A stretch of 64,000 nucleotides of DNA from an uncultured Steroidobacter sp. (GCF_937958065.1 NZ_CALFXI010000074.1:34821-98820), one strand, 5' to 3'; numbered from the stretch's first letter, positions 9,079 through 17,552 are shown. Numbers and translations are program-made. Notes: generated by a model not told the origin, from the sequence alone.

Positions 9079-12009
9079 TCAGAACACCCAGCTGAAGCCG
9101 ACGTTGTACATGCGGCCTGCTTCCACGTAATCCTTCTGGAACGATTCGGCCCGCCCGTGCGTCGCCCAGTACAGATGTTCCTCGGTGAGGTTCGTGACCT
9201 CCACGAACATCCGGACCTTCTGCTGCGGGAACAGCTTGCTGAGCGAGAAGTCGACGAACGTCGTCGGCTGGATGTACTTGTCGACGCCGTTGGCGCGCGG
9301 ATCCTCGATGTACATACCCGTGTGTTGAATGGAAAGCCGCGTCTCCCAGCCGCCCTTCTCGTAGAAGCCGATCAGGTTCCACATGCGATCCGGCGCGTTG
9401 ATGAACGAGGGCCGATCGGTGCGCCACTCGGCTGCCGGATCGCCTTCGCTGTCCTGAAGTGTGAGATTCGCGACTAGACCGAGGCCGTCGAAGGGTGCAG
9501 GCAGGAAACGGAAGCGCTGCGTGTAGCCGAGCTCGATGCCGGTGAGCCTGGCGCTGTCCAGATTCTTCGGCTCGGTGATCTGCACGCCCTGATCGTCGGT
9601 CACGCCGCGCTCGAGGCTCGCATCCACCACGAGGAAATCTTTGATGCGTTTGTGATAGAGCGCCGCCGACAGCATGCCGTCCTTGTCATTGAGGTAGTAC
9701 TCGTAGCTGAGGTCGAAGTTGAGCGCGCGCTGCGGATCGAGATCGAGGTTGCTGCGATTGATCGACGCGAGGCGCACGCCCGTCACGTTGCCGCCGGCAT
9801 CGCGCAGGACTTCGTAGCTGGACTGCTCGCCGCCCGCGATATAGGCGTACTCCGGGCGCGTGAAGCTGGTCCACACCGCACCGCGTACGATGGTGTTGTC
9901 GTTGGCGAACCAGCTCAGGTGCAGGCTCGGCAGCACGTTGTTGTACGAGTGCGTCTGTGAGATGTAGCCATTTCTCGGCAGCTGCTCGGGCGGCAGCGTG
10001 GCGAGCGCGTCCTGCGGTAGATCGACCTGGCGATACGTCGTGCTCTGCAGTTCCGTGCGCTCGGCACGCACGCCGCCGATCACTTCGACATTCCCGAAGC
10101 GCCACGTGCCCATCAAGTATGCAGCCGTGACGTCCTCCTCCAATTGGACACGTGAGTCCGAGGCGATTGCCTGCGCGTCGAAGCCACAGGCACCGTTCTC
10201 GATCACGAAGATCGAAGGGTTGCAACTGCGAATCGCATCGACGACGCCGCGCGCAGACAGCACGTTGCCGAAAGCGTGCGAACCGCTGTACTCGCCATCG
10301 AAGAAATCGCTGTAATTGCGACCTCCGAGGCCGCTCTGAGCAAGGGTCAAGCCGTCGATCGCGTCCAGCGACGCTAGCGTGCCCGAGCGCGAGTCTCGTT
10401 CCGATGTCGTGTACTTGCCGCCGAACTTCAAGGACTGGAACGCGCCCGCATCGAACGCGCGCGTCACATTGAACTGCACCGACTGCTGCTCGTTCTCCGC
10501 TTCCTCGCGCTCCGCCCACGCGCCAGCGATCGGGTAGTTCGACAGGTCGTACAGGCCATTGAAGCCCGCCTGGTTGAACTGCCACTGCGGATAGCGCGGA
10601 TCGGGGAAGCTGAACACGATGCCACGATTGCCGAGCCACGGGCTCGACTGGCTGAATCCCGCGTCCAGACCGTAGATTTCCGGAGTCTCCGATCTGGCTC
10701 GCGCGTACGCGATATCGTAATCGACGAGCCATGCGCCGAAGCGGTTTTCACCACCGATGGAGAACGTGCTCTGCGTCTCCTCTTCGATGCCGTACTCCAC
10801 ACCGCGCCCGAGTCGCACACCTTCCGGGTCCCAAGTGCCCGAGCGACCGATCATGCTGTAAAAACCACTGCCCGTGCGGTCGGCGTCCGTGATGCGGCCG
10901 TCACCATCGGCATCGACGATATCCGCGGCTGAGAATCCATAGATGCGACCCAGCGTCGCATCCTGGCCGATGACCATACTGAGCGGATTGGCTAGATCGG
11001 TGCGATCGGTATCGGCCTGGACCAGCCGTGCCGAGGTATGCGTGCGCACATCGAAATAGTTGTGCGTTTCCTCGTCCCGATAGCGGTTGTGCTGACCGCG
11101 CACGTGGAACGAGTTGTCGTCGCCGTATTTGAGATCGACGGAGAAGTTCGCGCCGTAGCGTTCGAGCTCGTTCTCGAACAAGTCGAGGCCGAGGCCCTGC
11201 ATCATGTATGACTTCGAATCGAGATACTCGTTGCCGTCCGGCACCCACCGGTACGGCATCCAGTCGCCTTCGTTCTCGGTCTCTTCCGCCACCGACTTGC
11301 GCGAGCCGTAATACGCGCCGACGTACACGCCCAAGTTATCGCCGAACAGATTCGAGGCGGCGAGAGAGACCGTATTGCCGTTACGCCCCGAGCGCTCGTG
11401 GTACGTTCCATCCACCGACGTGCTCAGGTGCGCGCCGTCGTAGTCGAAGGCGTTCGGCAGCTCGATGTTGACCGCGCCGCCGAGCGCATCGCCGTCCATG
11501 TCCGGCGTCAAGGTCTTGCTGACCTCGATCGACTTCACGCCATCGGGCGGCAGCACCTGCATGCGCATCGCGCGGTTGCCACCGGACTGGCCCATGCGCA
11601 CGCCATTGATGCTGTAGCTGTTGAGCGTCGCATCCAGACCGCGAATGGACAGGTACGCGCCCTCGCCCGTCTGCTGGTCGCGAATCACGTTCAAGCCAGG
11701 CAGGCGCGCGGCGGATTCCGCCACGTTGCTCTCGGGCAGCTTGCCGAGCGCGTCGCTGCCGATCACATCGGAGATCTGTTTGTTCTCGCGCTTGCGATCG
11801 ATGGCGCGCTCCTGCTGCACTCCCGCACCGTACACCACGACTTCGTCGAGCGGACCTGAATCGACATTGGCCGCTGCGGAACGAGTCTGTTCGACCGGTG
11901 CGGCGGCGAGCGCCACCTCCTGTGCCAGCGTCCGCTGAGTCGGCAGCAAGCCGAGCGCAGCCAGTGCAAGTGAGGTTGAGACGGCGTGTCGAAGAACCGA
12001 GGGCTGCAT
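9079..12009 (-). CDS. TonB-dependent receptor (large Xanthomonas/Caulobacter type)
   Basis: A 976-residue outer-membrane transporter. A signal peptide covers about residues 1-30 (ending TLAQ), followed by a TonB-box-like DEVVVYGAG at 55-63, the plug domain and a 22-strand barrel that ends in the terminal phenylalanine of SWVF. The open frame begins at 12168, but the ATG at 12009 has GGAG upstream and starts the signal peptide. The family imports siderophores, vitamins, glycans or other nutrients. Here the downstream coupled phosphoesterase and the shared GntR operators point to an organophosphorus compound. This specificity is inference. Confidence 0.93.
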   Translation of the reverse strand: MQPSVLRHAVSTSLALAALGLLPTQRTLAQEVALAAAPVEQTRSAAANVDSGPLDEVVVYGAGVQQERAIDRKRENKQISDVIGSDALGKLPESNVAESAARLPGLNVIRDQQTGEGAYLSIRGLDATLNSYSINGVRMGQSGGNRAMRMQVLPPDGVKSIEVSKTLTPDMDGDALGGAVNIELPNAFDYDGAHLSTSVDGTYHERSGRNGNTVSLAASNLFGDNLGVYVGAYYGSRKSVAEETENEGDWMPYRWVPDGNEYLDSKSYMMQGLGLDLFENELERYGANFSVDLKYGDDNSFHVRGQHNRYRDEETHNYFDVRTHTSARLVQADTDRTDLANPLSMVIGQDATLGRIYGFSAADIVDADGDGRITDADRTGSGFYSMIGRSGTWDPEGVRLGRGVEYGIEEETQSTFSIGGENRFGAWLVDYDIAYARARSETPEIYGLDAGFSQSSPWLGNRGIVFSFPDPRYPQWQFNQAGFNGLYDLSNYPIAGAWAEREEAENEQQSVQFNVTRAFDAGAFQSLKFGGKYTTSERDSRSGTLASLDAIDGLTLAQSGLGGRNYSDFFDGEYSGSHAFGNVLSARGVVDAIRSCNPSIFVIENGACGFDAQAIASDSRVQLEEDVTAAYLMGTWRFGNVEVIGGVRAERTELQSTTYRQVDLPQDALATLPPEQLPRNGYISQTHSYNNVLPSLHLSWFANDNTIVRGAVWTSFTRPEYAYIAGGEQSSYEVLRDAGGNVTGVRLASINRSNLDLDPQRALNFDLSYEYYLNDKDGMLSAALYHKRIKDFLVVDASLERGVTDDQGVQITEPKNLDSARLTGIELGYTQRFRFLPAPFDGLGLVANLTLQDSEGDPAAEWRTDRPSFINAPDRMWNLIGFYEKGGWETRLSIQHTGMYIEDPRANGVDKYIQPTTFVDFSLSKLFPQQKVRMFVEVTNLTEEHLYWATHGRAESFQKDYVEAGRMYNVGFSWVF

Positions 12010-12078
12010 AAAGAGCTCCGAGTGTGCGATGGAATTCCGGTCGAGGCCGCGCATTGAAGCGAGGTTCTGTGACACGCG

Positions 12079-12108
12079 TATTAACTGGACTAGACCAGAT
12101 GACGCCAA
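12079..12108 (-). promoter_or_regulatory. Promoter of the TonB receptor/phosphoesterase operon
   Basis: On the minus strand TTGGCG (12108-12103) and TTAATA (12084-12079) are separated by 18 bases. The GntR operator lies wholly within this spacer, so bound regulator would block RNA polymerase. The -10 is about 70 bases before the receptor start. Confidence 0.5.
12086..12097. promoter_or_regulatory. GntR/UTRA operator, site 1
   Basis: TGGACTAGACCA, a one-mismatch version of the palindrome TGGTCTAGACCA bound by many UTRA-domain GntR repressors (PhnF- and NagR/DasR-like). The surrounding 16 bases ACTGGACTAGACCAGA recur exactly at site 2. It lies between the divergent receptor and regulator genes and could control both. 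Confidence 0.7.
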
Positions 12109-12188
12109 CGGCGCTCGCCCGCTACCGCCCCGGTGAAACGAACCGGGTCGTGCCGCTACAATGCGCATCTACACATCGGGTGGATTGA

Positions 12189-12920
12189 ATGCAGAAAAAA
12201 ACTGGACATCGCTCGCGGCGCCCTCCGCTGCGCGACATGCTGGCGCGGCAGATCGAGACAGGAGTATTGAAGCCCGGCAGCCAGCTCGCGTCGGAGCGGG
12301 AGCTGAGCGAGGACTGTGGCATGACGCGCGTCACCGTTCGCGAAGCGCTCCAGCAGCTCGAAACCGAAGGTCTCGTGTATCGAATGAATCGCCGCGGCTG
12401 GTTCGTCGCCGCCCGTCGACTCGACTACGATCCGGTGGAAGACGCCGGGTTCATGCGCAACGTGAGCCGACAGGGGCGCACGCCGAAAACCGAAACGCTG
12501 CTCAAGGAAAAGATGCCAGCCAGCCCCTGGCTCGCCAGCCATCTCGGGGTTCGGGTCGGCGCGGCGGTGTTCCACCTGCAGCGCCGGCGCTGCATCGACG
12601 AGCGACCGGTTCTGCTCGAAGACATCTTCCTGATCGCGCAGCGCTACCCGAGCTTGTTAACGGCGGACCTGGACGGCTCGTTGAGCGAAGTGCTCGCGCA
12701 ACGCTACGGCGTGCGCACGCAGCGCTCACAAATCGTCTTCACGTCCACAGCGCTGCTCGGCCCGCATGCAGACGCGCTGCTGGTATCCCCCGGAACGCCG
12801 GGCCTGTTGCTCACTCGCACGGCGCGCGATTCGGACGGCAAGGTCGTGGAATTCGATCAGGAATATTGGCGCCACGACGTGCTCAACATCGCGCTGACGA
12901 CGGGCATCTCACGCAAGTAG
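12189..12920 (+). CDS. GntR-family regulator with UTRA domain (PhnF/HutC type)
   Basis: A 243-residue protein with an N-terminal winged helix (about 12-75, with the signature LASERELSEDCGMTRVTVRE) and a C-terminal UTRA ligand-binding domain (about 90-235). HutC-subfamily regulators bind small metabolites through UTRA and release TGGTCTAGACCA-like operators. Three such sites occur in the locus: one upstream of this gene and the divergent receptor, and two between the DUF5690 and PhnZ-like genes. A possible own promoter is TGAAAC (12134) with TACAAT (12157). The ligand is probably an organophosphonate or its breakdown product, inferred from the regulated genes. Confidence 0.9.
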   Translation: MQKKTGHRSRRPPLRDMLARQIETGVLKPGSQLASERELSEDCGMTRVTVREALQQLETEGLVYRMNRRGWFVAARRLDYDPVEDAGFMRNVSRQGRTPKTETLLKEKMPASPWLASHLGVRVGAAVFHLQRRRCIDERPVLLEDIFLIAQRYPSLLTADLDGSLSEVLAQRYGVRTQRSQIVFTSTALLGPHADALLVSPGTPGLLLTRTARDSDGKVVEFDQEYWRHDVLNIALTTGISRK

Positions 12921-12946
12921 TCCCGCGCTGCCAATTCGCATTGCGC

Positions 12947-14245
12947 TCACGCGATCGAGACTTCCTGTTGCCTGGATCGCCCAGCCAGGCGCTGATGGAA
13001 ATACCATCCGGAGTACGAAATCAGCAGCATGCCCACGATGCTGATGAGCCACGAGCTCTGGATCATGAAATGCATCCAGCTCAGCTCGACATCGACGAAC
13101 TGCTTGTACAGCAGGATACCGACGCTGCCCGCATATCCCATCGAGTCCGCGAGGTAGATCAGAAAACCTGCATTCGCCTTGTCGTTCACCGCAGCCAGCA
13201 TGCGGTCGAACAGCAGGCAGTTGAAAGGAATGTAGGCAAGATAGATCCCGGTCGAATGCAGAATCATCCAGGTTTCGCTGCCTACCTGCCCGAGCTCGTA
13301 AAGCAGGGTACTGACTCCGATGGCCGCGATGCCGCTCAGGATGAGGACGTGATTCGTCAGCAACGCCGCCAGGTTGTCCTTCACCAGCATCACCATGGCG
13401 AGCGGAATCAGCACCAGGAACGATGTCCATAGCGCGGTCGTCGAGAACACGCCCGGCACGTTGCCGAAACCGAGACTGCCCCAGATCTCGGCGGAGAAAT
13501 TGTCGCTGAAGTCCCGAATTCCCGTCAGCAGCACATAGGTGAAGATCAGCGCCACGAGACCCGGCCGATAGCGAACGAAGAATCGCTTTCGATCCTCCGC
13601 CGTCATCGGCACTCGCTCGTTGCGCTCCCGTCGGTCCGCTTCATCGGGCGCGGGGATTTTCGAGAGCAGGTACACACCGAGCACGAGCAACGGCGTGAAC
13701 AGGAAGCCGGTGACGGCGGGCATCCACAGCTCCGACACCCCTTGCTCGACGACCAGCCATTTTCCCACGCTCTTCACTACCCCGGAGGACACGATGAAGC
13801 TGACGCTCAAGCCCGCCCCAAGCACCTCCGAGACCCGGCGACCTTCGAGAAAGCTGAAGACCAGCCCCCAGATCATCCCGAGCGGCAGACCGTTCAAGAA
13901 CAGCGCTGCTGGCTTCCAGCTCGCCGGTACGACGGCGAACGCGACCAGCGCGAGCTGTGAGCACATCACCAGCGCCACGATCGCGACCGCCCTGCGCGTG
14001 TGCGCCATCTCGGAAATGACCTTGATGCCGATGAACTTCGAGAGCGCGTAGCCCACCACCTGCGCGATCACGATCGATGTCTTGAAGTCGATGTCGTGCC
14101 ACCAGCCGTCGATCTGCTCGAAGCTCCCCACCGCGAAGGTCTTGCGGAACGCGTACATGGAGAAGTACGTCAGAAACGCGGCCGAGGTCGCGTACAACGT
14201 GAAGCCGAGCAGGCGGAGCTGAGAGAGTCGCTGTGGGCGGCTCAT
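12947..14245 (-). CDS. DUF5690-family, MFS-like 12-helix transporter
   Basis: A 432-residue polytopic membrane protein with about 12 hydrophobic segments. Its start resembles the DUF5690 family (TYFSMYAFRKTF, then VGYALSKFIGIKVISEM), and the YAFRK element recalls the organophosphate:phosphate antiporter branch of the major facilitator superfamily. The frame runs on upstream, but the ATG at 14245 starts the first membrane-proximal segment. It is divergent from the PhnZ-like gene with GntR operators in between, so it is likely the inner-membrane importer of the substrate oxidised by that enzyme. This is inference; DUF5690 has no proven role that I know. Confidence 0.75.
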   Translation of the reverse strand: MSRPQRLSQLRLLGFTLYATSAAFLTYFSMYAFRKTFAVGSFEQIDGWWHDIDFKTSIVIAQVVGYALSKFIGIKVISEMAHTRRAVAIVALVMCSQLALVAFAVVPASWKPAALFLNGLPLGMIWGLVFSFLEGRRVSEVLGAGLSVSFIVSSGVVKSVGKWLVVEQGVSELWMPAVTGFLFTPLLVLGVYLLSKIPAPDEADRRERNERVPMTAEDRKRFFVRYRPGLVALIFTYVLLTGIRDFSDNFSAEIWGSLGFGNVPGVFSTTALWTSFLVLIPLAMVMLVKDNLAALLTNHVLILSGIAAIGVSTLLYELGQVGSETWMILHSTGIYLAYIPFNCLLFDRMLAAVNDKANAGFLIYLADSMGYAGSVGILLYKQFVDVELSWMHFMIQSSWLISIVGMLLISYSGWYFHQRLAGRSRQQEVSIA

Positions 14246-14309
14246 GAGGCGAGACACTCTACGAAGGCGGTGTGGACACCTTACGCAGCAAATGTGGCAG
14301 TTCGGTGAC

Positions 14310-14321
14310 TGGACTAGACCA
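14310..14321. promoter_or_regulatory. GntR/UTRA operator, site 2
   Basis: TGGACTAGACCA, identical to site 1 over a 16-base core. It is 64 bases upstream of the DUF5690 start and 95 bases upstream of the PhnZ-like start, so it can act on the divergent DUF5690 promoter. Confidence 0.7.
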
Positions 14322-14364
14322 GAATGAAGCGGCGCCGCAACCTGTCTGCGAGGCGATCGGGTCT

Positions 14365-14392
14365 TTGGATCGCGCGGCAGCTGGCGTATGAT
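14365..14392 (+). promoter_or_regulatory. Promoter of the PhnZ-like gene
   Basis: TTGGAT (14365-14370) and TATGAT (14387-14392) are separated by 16 bases. The expected transcription start near 14399 is just before operator site 3, a classic repression arrangement. Confidence 0.5.
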
Positions 14393-14404
14393 CCGCGTTC
14401 GCTC

Positions 14405-14416
14405 TGGTATAGACCA
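14405..14416. promoter_or_regulatory. GntR/UTRA operator, site 3
   Basis: TGGTATAGACCA, one base from the perfect palindrome TGGTCTAGACCA. It ends one base before the ATG of the PhnZ-like gene. It would lie just after the predicted transcription start, leaving almost no room for a Shine-Dalgarno sequence. Confidence 0.65.
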
Positions 14417-15043
14417 ATGCCCCACACAGCAGACATCACGGCCGTCGTCGCGCAGATCGAGTCAATGTTCACCGCTTACGGCCACGAGTCGTACGGGGAG
14501 AACTGCACACAGCTTCAGCACGCACAGCAATGCGGGACACTGGCCCTGCAGCGAGGCCTGGGGGAGGAACTTGCGCTGGCCGCCTTTCTGCACGACATCG
14601 GACATTTCATCGCCCGCCGCCGGGCCATCGACGAGGTCGATGCGTACGGCTATGCCAGGCACAATGAGCTCGGCGCGGATTTTCTCCAGGCGCACGGCTT
14701 CTCCGACCGGATCGTGGAAGTCGTTCGGGAGCACGTGCGTGCCAAGCGCTATCTTTGCGCCGTGAGCCAGGGTTATATCGAGAAGTTATCGGACGCGAGT
14801 CGCGTCACCCTCGAGCAGCAAGGCGGTCCGATGAGCCCGGCGGAGGCCGCGTCGTATCGCCGCCATCCCAACCTGGCCGACATCATTCAACTGCGACAGC
14901 TCGACGACACCGGAAAGCTTCCGGACATGCCGTGCCCTCCCCTGTCCTTCTGGCTCCGCCTCGCGCGGGAACAGCTGGAGGCCGCAGCCACCAGCAGTGA
15001 TCGAGACCCTGGACCGTGCGGGTTCAACCGAGCATCGGCCTGA
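14417..15043 (+). CDS. PhnZ-like HD-domain diiron oxygenase (C-P bond cleavage)
   Basis: A 208-residue protein of the phosphonate-associated HDIG family (TIGR03276 type). Comparison from memory with marine PhnZ shows all six iron ligands conserved: H35, H59, D60, H82, H106 and D163. The phosphonate-binding lysine K110 (HVRAKRYL) and the motifs KLSDASR and QGGPM are also kept. PhnZ uses a mixed-valence diiron centre and O2 to split 1-hydroxy-2-aminoethylphosphonate into glycine and phosphate. The loop tyrosine of PhnZ is shifted by one position (YGE instead of YxGE), so the substrate may differ. The partner hydroxylase PhnY is not in the window. The 3' end overlaps the convergent protease gene by 20 bases. 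Confidence 0.85.
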   Translation: MPHTADITAVVAQIESMFTAYGHESYGENCTQLQHAQQCGTLALQRGLGEELALAAFLHDIGHFIARRRAIDEVDAYGYARHNELGADFLQAHGFSDRIVEVVREHVRAKRYLCAVSQGYIEKLSDASRVTLEQQGGPMSPAEAASYRRHPNLADIIQLRQLDDTGKLPDMPCPPLSFWLRLAREQLEAAATSSDRDPGPCGFNRASA

Positions 15044-15968
15044 TCGTGAGATCCAGCAATTTCCCGCGTCTGAGCACGCGGATGCGGACGTCACGCGTTG
15101 CAAGCTCTGCCGTCAGCAACCGATGCAGATGATCGAGACCCGCAATCGGTGCGCCGTCGAAGTCGAGCAGTACATCGCCACGCTCGAGCTTCGCACGCGC
15201 GGCGGGCCCATCTGACTGGATCTCGAGCAGAAGAATCGCCGTCTGCACCTGTCGTTGCAGCGTGCGTTGTATGCGTCGATCGAGCGAAATGGTCTGGCCC
15301 GCGAGGCCGAGCCGACTGCGACGCACGCGACCTTCACGCATCAGCGTCGCCGCGACGTTCGCTGCGATGTCGCTGCCGATCGCGAAGCAGATTCCTTGCG
15401 CTCCTCCCGCGATGGCGGTATTGATACCGACAACGCGGCAAGCGCCGTCGACCAGCGGACCGCCGGAGTTGCCTGGATTCAGGGGTGCGTCGGTTTGAAT
15501 CACGCTTTCGACGAGTCGACCCGAGCGGGTTCGCAAGCTGCGGCCAAGCGCGCTGACGATGCCAGCGGTCACCGTTGCCTGATACCCAAGCGGATTGCCG
15601 ATGGCGATCACGAGTTGCCCAACGCGCAATGTCGAGGAGGTGCCTAGCGTCGCATAGGCGAAACCGCTGCCGGTCAGGCGCAGCACGGCGATGTCCGTTT
15701 CAGGGTCGTCGCCGACCAGACTGGCGGTGACTTCGCGACCATCGGTCAGCGTGGCGGTGAACTGGCTCGCACTGCCGGCAACGTGACTGTTTGTCAGCAG
15801 ATATCCGTCTGGCGTGTAGAGCACGCCGGAGCCGACGCCGAGCGTGCGACCATTCGCCGCGCGAGCCGTGATGCTCGCCACCGCTGGGCTCACGCACTCG
15901 AACGCTTGCGCGACGAGCTCCGAGTATGGATCGAGCGCTTCCGGTTCAATACGAGGTGCGGGAATCAT
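15024..15968 (-). CDS. S1C (HtrA-like) serine protease with PDZ domain
   Basis: A 314-residue protein from the ATG at 15968 (an in-frame ATG also exists at 16031). The trypsin-like domain has an intact triad: H62 in TNSHV, D92 in TDIAVL and S168 in GNSGGP. A C-terminal PDZ-like domain follows from about residue 215. Unlike DegP/DegQ, there is no signal peptide or membrane anchor, so a cytoplasmic location is likely. It is divergent, with 127 bases between, from a related but inactive paralogue, which suggests that the two act together. Confidence 0.87.
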   Translation of the reverse strand: MIPAPRIEPEALDPYSELVAQAFECVSPAVASITARAANGRTLGVGSGVLYTPDGYLLTNSHVAGSASQFTATLTDGREVTASLVGDDPETDIAVLRLTGSGFAYATLGTSSTLRVGQLVIAIGNPLGYQATVTAGIVSALGRSLRTRSGRLVESVIQTDAPLNPGNSGGPLVDGACRVVGINTAIAGGAQGICFAIGSDIAANVAATLMREGRVRRSRLGLAGQTISLDRRIQRTLQRQVQTAILLLEIQSDGPAARAKLERGDVLLDFDGAPIAGLDHLHRLLTAELATRDVRIRVLRRGKLLDLTIRPMLG

Positions 15969-16095
15969 GCTCCGATGTTCGCGTGACTCACAGACTCGAT
16001 CACCTGGCCGGATGACCGGGCACCCGGTCATTCAACCGGTAGCACCACCGATCGCTCGCGCGCAGCCTACGTCCATCCTGCCTCGGAGCCGATCG

Positions 16096-16992
16096 ATGAA
16101 TCTCGAACCGAACCCTCTGCAGTCATTGTCACAGGCCATCGAAGCGATCGTCGCGGCAGCGAAACATCGCGTCGTCGCGATTCGGAACGCGTCGCATCGC
16201 CATGCCAGCGGATTGGTGTGGCAGCCGGACGTTGTCGTTGCCTCCGAGCAGACCATCGGCGAACGCAACGAGTATGAGATCGTGACCGCTGACGGGCGGA
16301 CGACACGCGCGCAGATCATCGGCCGCGATGCGGGTACGAATATTCTCGTCCTGCGACCGAGCGAGCACATCCCGGTGACTTCGTATGACCTGGCATCGCC
16401 AAGAAGCGGCGCTTTGGCATTGGCTCTCGGGGCGAACGTCGACGGCGCGACGGTGGTGCGGGTCGGCGCCGTGCATAGCGTCGGTGATCGCTGGTTCAGC
16501 CGAGCCGGCGGCCGCATCGATCAACGGATCACCCTTGATATTCGCCTTCATCGCACCGAAGAAGGAGGAGCCGTGGTCGATGCGGCAGGTGCATTGATCG
16601 GCATGTCGACGCTCGGCCGCTCCGGTGAGGTACTGGCGATTCCTGCCGCAACGCTGACCCGCGTCGTGCCCCAGTTGGTGGCGAACGGACGAGTTGCACG
16701 CGGCTGGCTCGGCGTTGCGCTACAACCGATTGCCGTACCCGATGCGCTCGTCGCCCAGGCGGGTCAGCAGATCGCGATGATGGTCATGTCGGTTGCGGAG
16801 CAAGGGCCCGCCGCCAGGGCCGGCATCACCGCGGGGGACATTCTGTTGACGGTCGATAACATCGTCCTGCGCGGCATGCGCCAGCTCGCGGCCCGACTCA
16901 GTGAAGAGAGCATCGGCCAATCGGTGGAGGTCAGACTCATACGCGGCGGACATCTCATAAAACTGGAAGCTCAAATCGGAGCTCGTCCGTAA
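16096..16992 (+). CDS. Catalytically dead S1C protease paralogue with PDZ domain
   Basis: A 298-residue protein aligning along its length with the divergent protease. All three catalytic residues appear replaced: TNSHV becomes ASEQT (51-53), TDIAVL becomes TNILVL (N82) and GNSGGP becomes EEGGAV (156-160). The PDZ part (GWLGV, GPAARAGITAGDILLTVDN) is well conserved. I chose the ATG at 16096, which has GGAG before it. The protein probably binds rather than cleaves, perhaps as a regulator or oligomer partner of the active enzyme. The LuxR-type gene follows 20 bases later. Confidence 0.8.
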   Translation: MNLEPNPLQSLSQAIEAIVAAAKHRVVAIRNASHRHASGLVWQPDVVVASEQTIGERNEYEIVTADGRTTRAQIIGRDAGTNILVLRPSEHIPVTSYDLASPRSGALALALGANVDGATVVRVGAVHSVGDRWFSRAGGRIDQRITLDIRLHRTEEGGAVVDAAGALIGMSTLGRSGEVLAIPAATLTRVVPQLVANGRVARGWLGVALQPIAVPDALVAQAGQQIAMMVMSVAEQGPAARAGITAGDILLTVDNIVLRGMRQLAARLSEESIGQSVEVRLIRGGHLIKLEAQIGARP

Positions 16993-17012
16993 GCCCTGTC
17001 GGGCGCGACGCC

Positions 17013-17552
17013 ATGCTCAGTGCGATGCCGCTTCGGGTCGGTGTGCTGGCTGCGGACGAGACGCGGCACACTGCGCTTACGAAGCTCGTCGAAGACTCCG
17101 GTCATCGCGTCGTAGCAGCAGCACGAGCGGACGTCATCGTGAGCGATGCGAAAGGATCGTCGACGTCGCGCCCCACCCTCGTGTTCAGCGATGAGAGCTT
17201 ACCTACGCAGAATCGTTTGTCGTGGGATGCCCATCCTAACCAGGTCGATGCGGCGCTCCGCGCACTGGCAGCTGGCCTGTCGATTCAGCTCGCCCGATCG
17301 GCCCCACGTCGCGGCTTCGAAGAGCTCGCCGATTCGGCTGTTCAAAGCATCCTCACGCCGCGCGAGTTCGACGTGGTCGACGCGATCGCCGCTGGACTCA
17401 GCAACAAGGCCATTGCGCGCGAGCTGGATATCTCGCTCCACACCGTGAAATTTCATATCGAGTCGCTGTTGCGCAAGCTCGGGGCACGCACACGAGCGGA
17501 GGCCGTCGCAAAGGCCATGGAGCGGCGCAGGAAGGAAACAGTCGAGCTGTAA
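17013..17552 (+). CDS. LuxR-type regulator with short, divergent receiver
   Basis: A 179-residue protein. The C-terminal LuxR/FixJ helix-turn-helix is clear (about 113-170: LTPREFDVVDAIAAGLSNK, then HTVKFHIESLLRKLGARTRAEA). The about 100 N-terminal residues look like a shortened response-regulator receiver, with an acidic DE near residue 16 and a possible phosphoacceptor in VIVSD, but without clear later Thr and Lys signatures. An ATG at 17025 is an alternative start. It follows the inactive protease paralogue on the same strand at close distance, so it is likely in the same operon and may control the protease pair. Confidence 0.78.
   Translation: MLSAMPLRVGVLAADETRHTALTKLVEDSGHRVVAAARADVIVSDAKGSSTSRPTLVFSDESLPTQNRLSWDAHPNQVDAALRALAAGLSIQLARSAPRRGFEELADSAVQSILTPREFDVVDAIAAGLSNKAIARELDISLHTVKFHIESLLRKLGARTRAEAVAKAMERRRKETVEL

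Noticed and set aside
12161..13432. A plus-strand frame of 423 codons covering the gntR gene and part of the DUF5690 gene
   Set aside because: It runs through two genes with clear homology in other frames and has an arginine-rich, low-complexity sequence.
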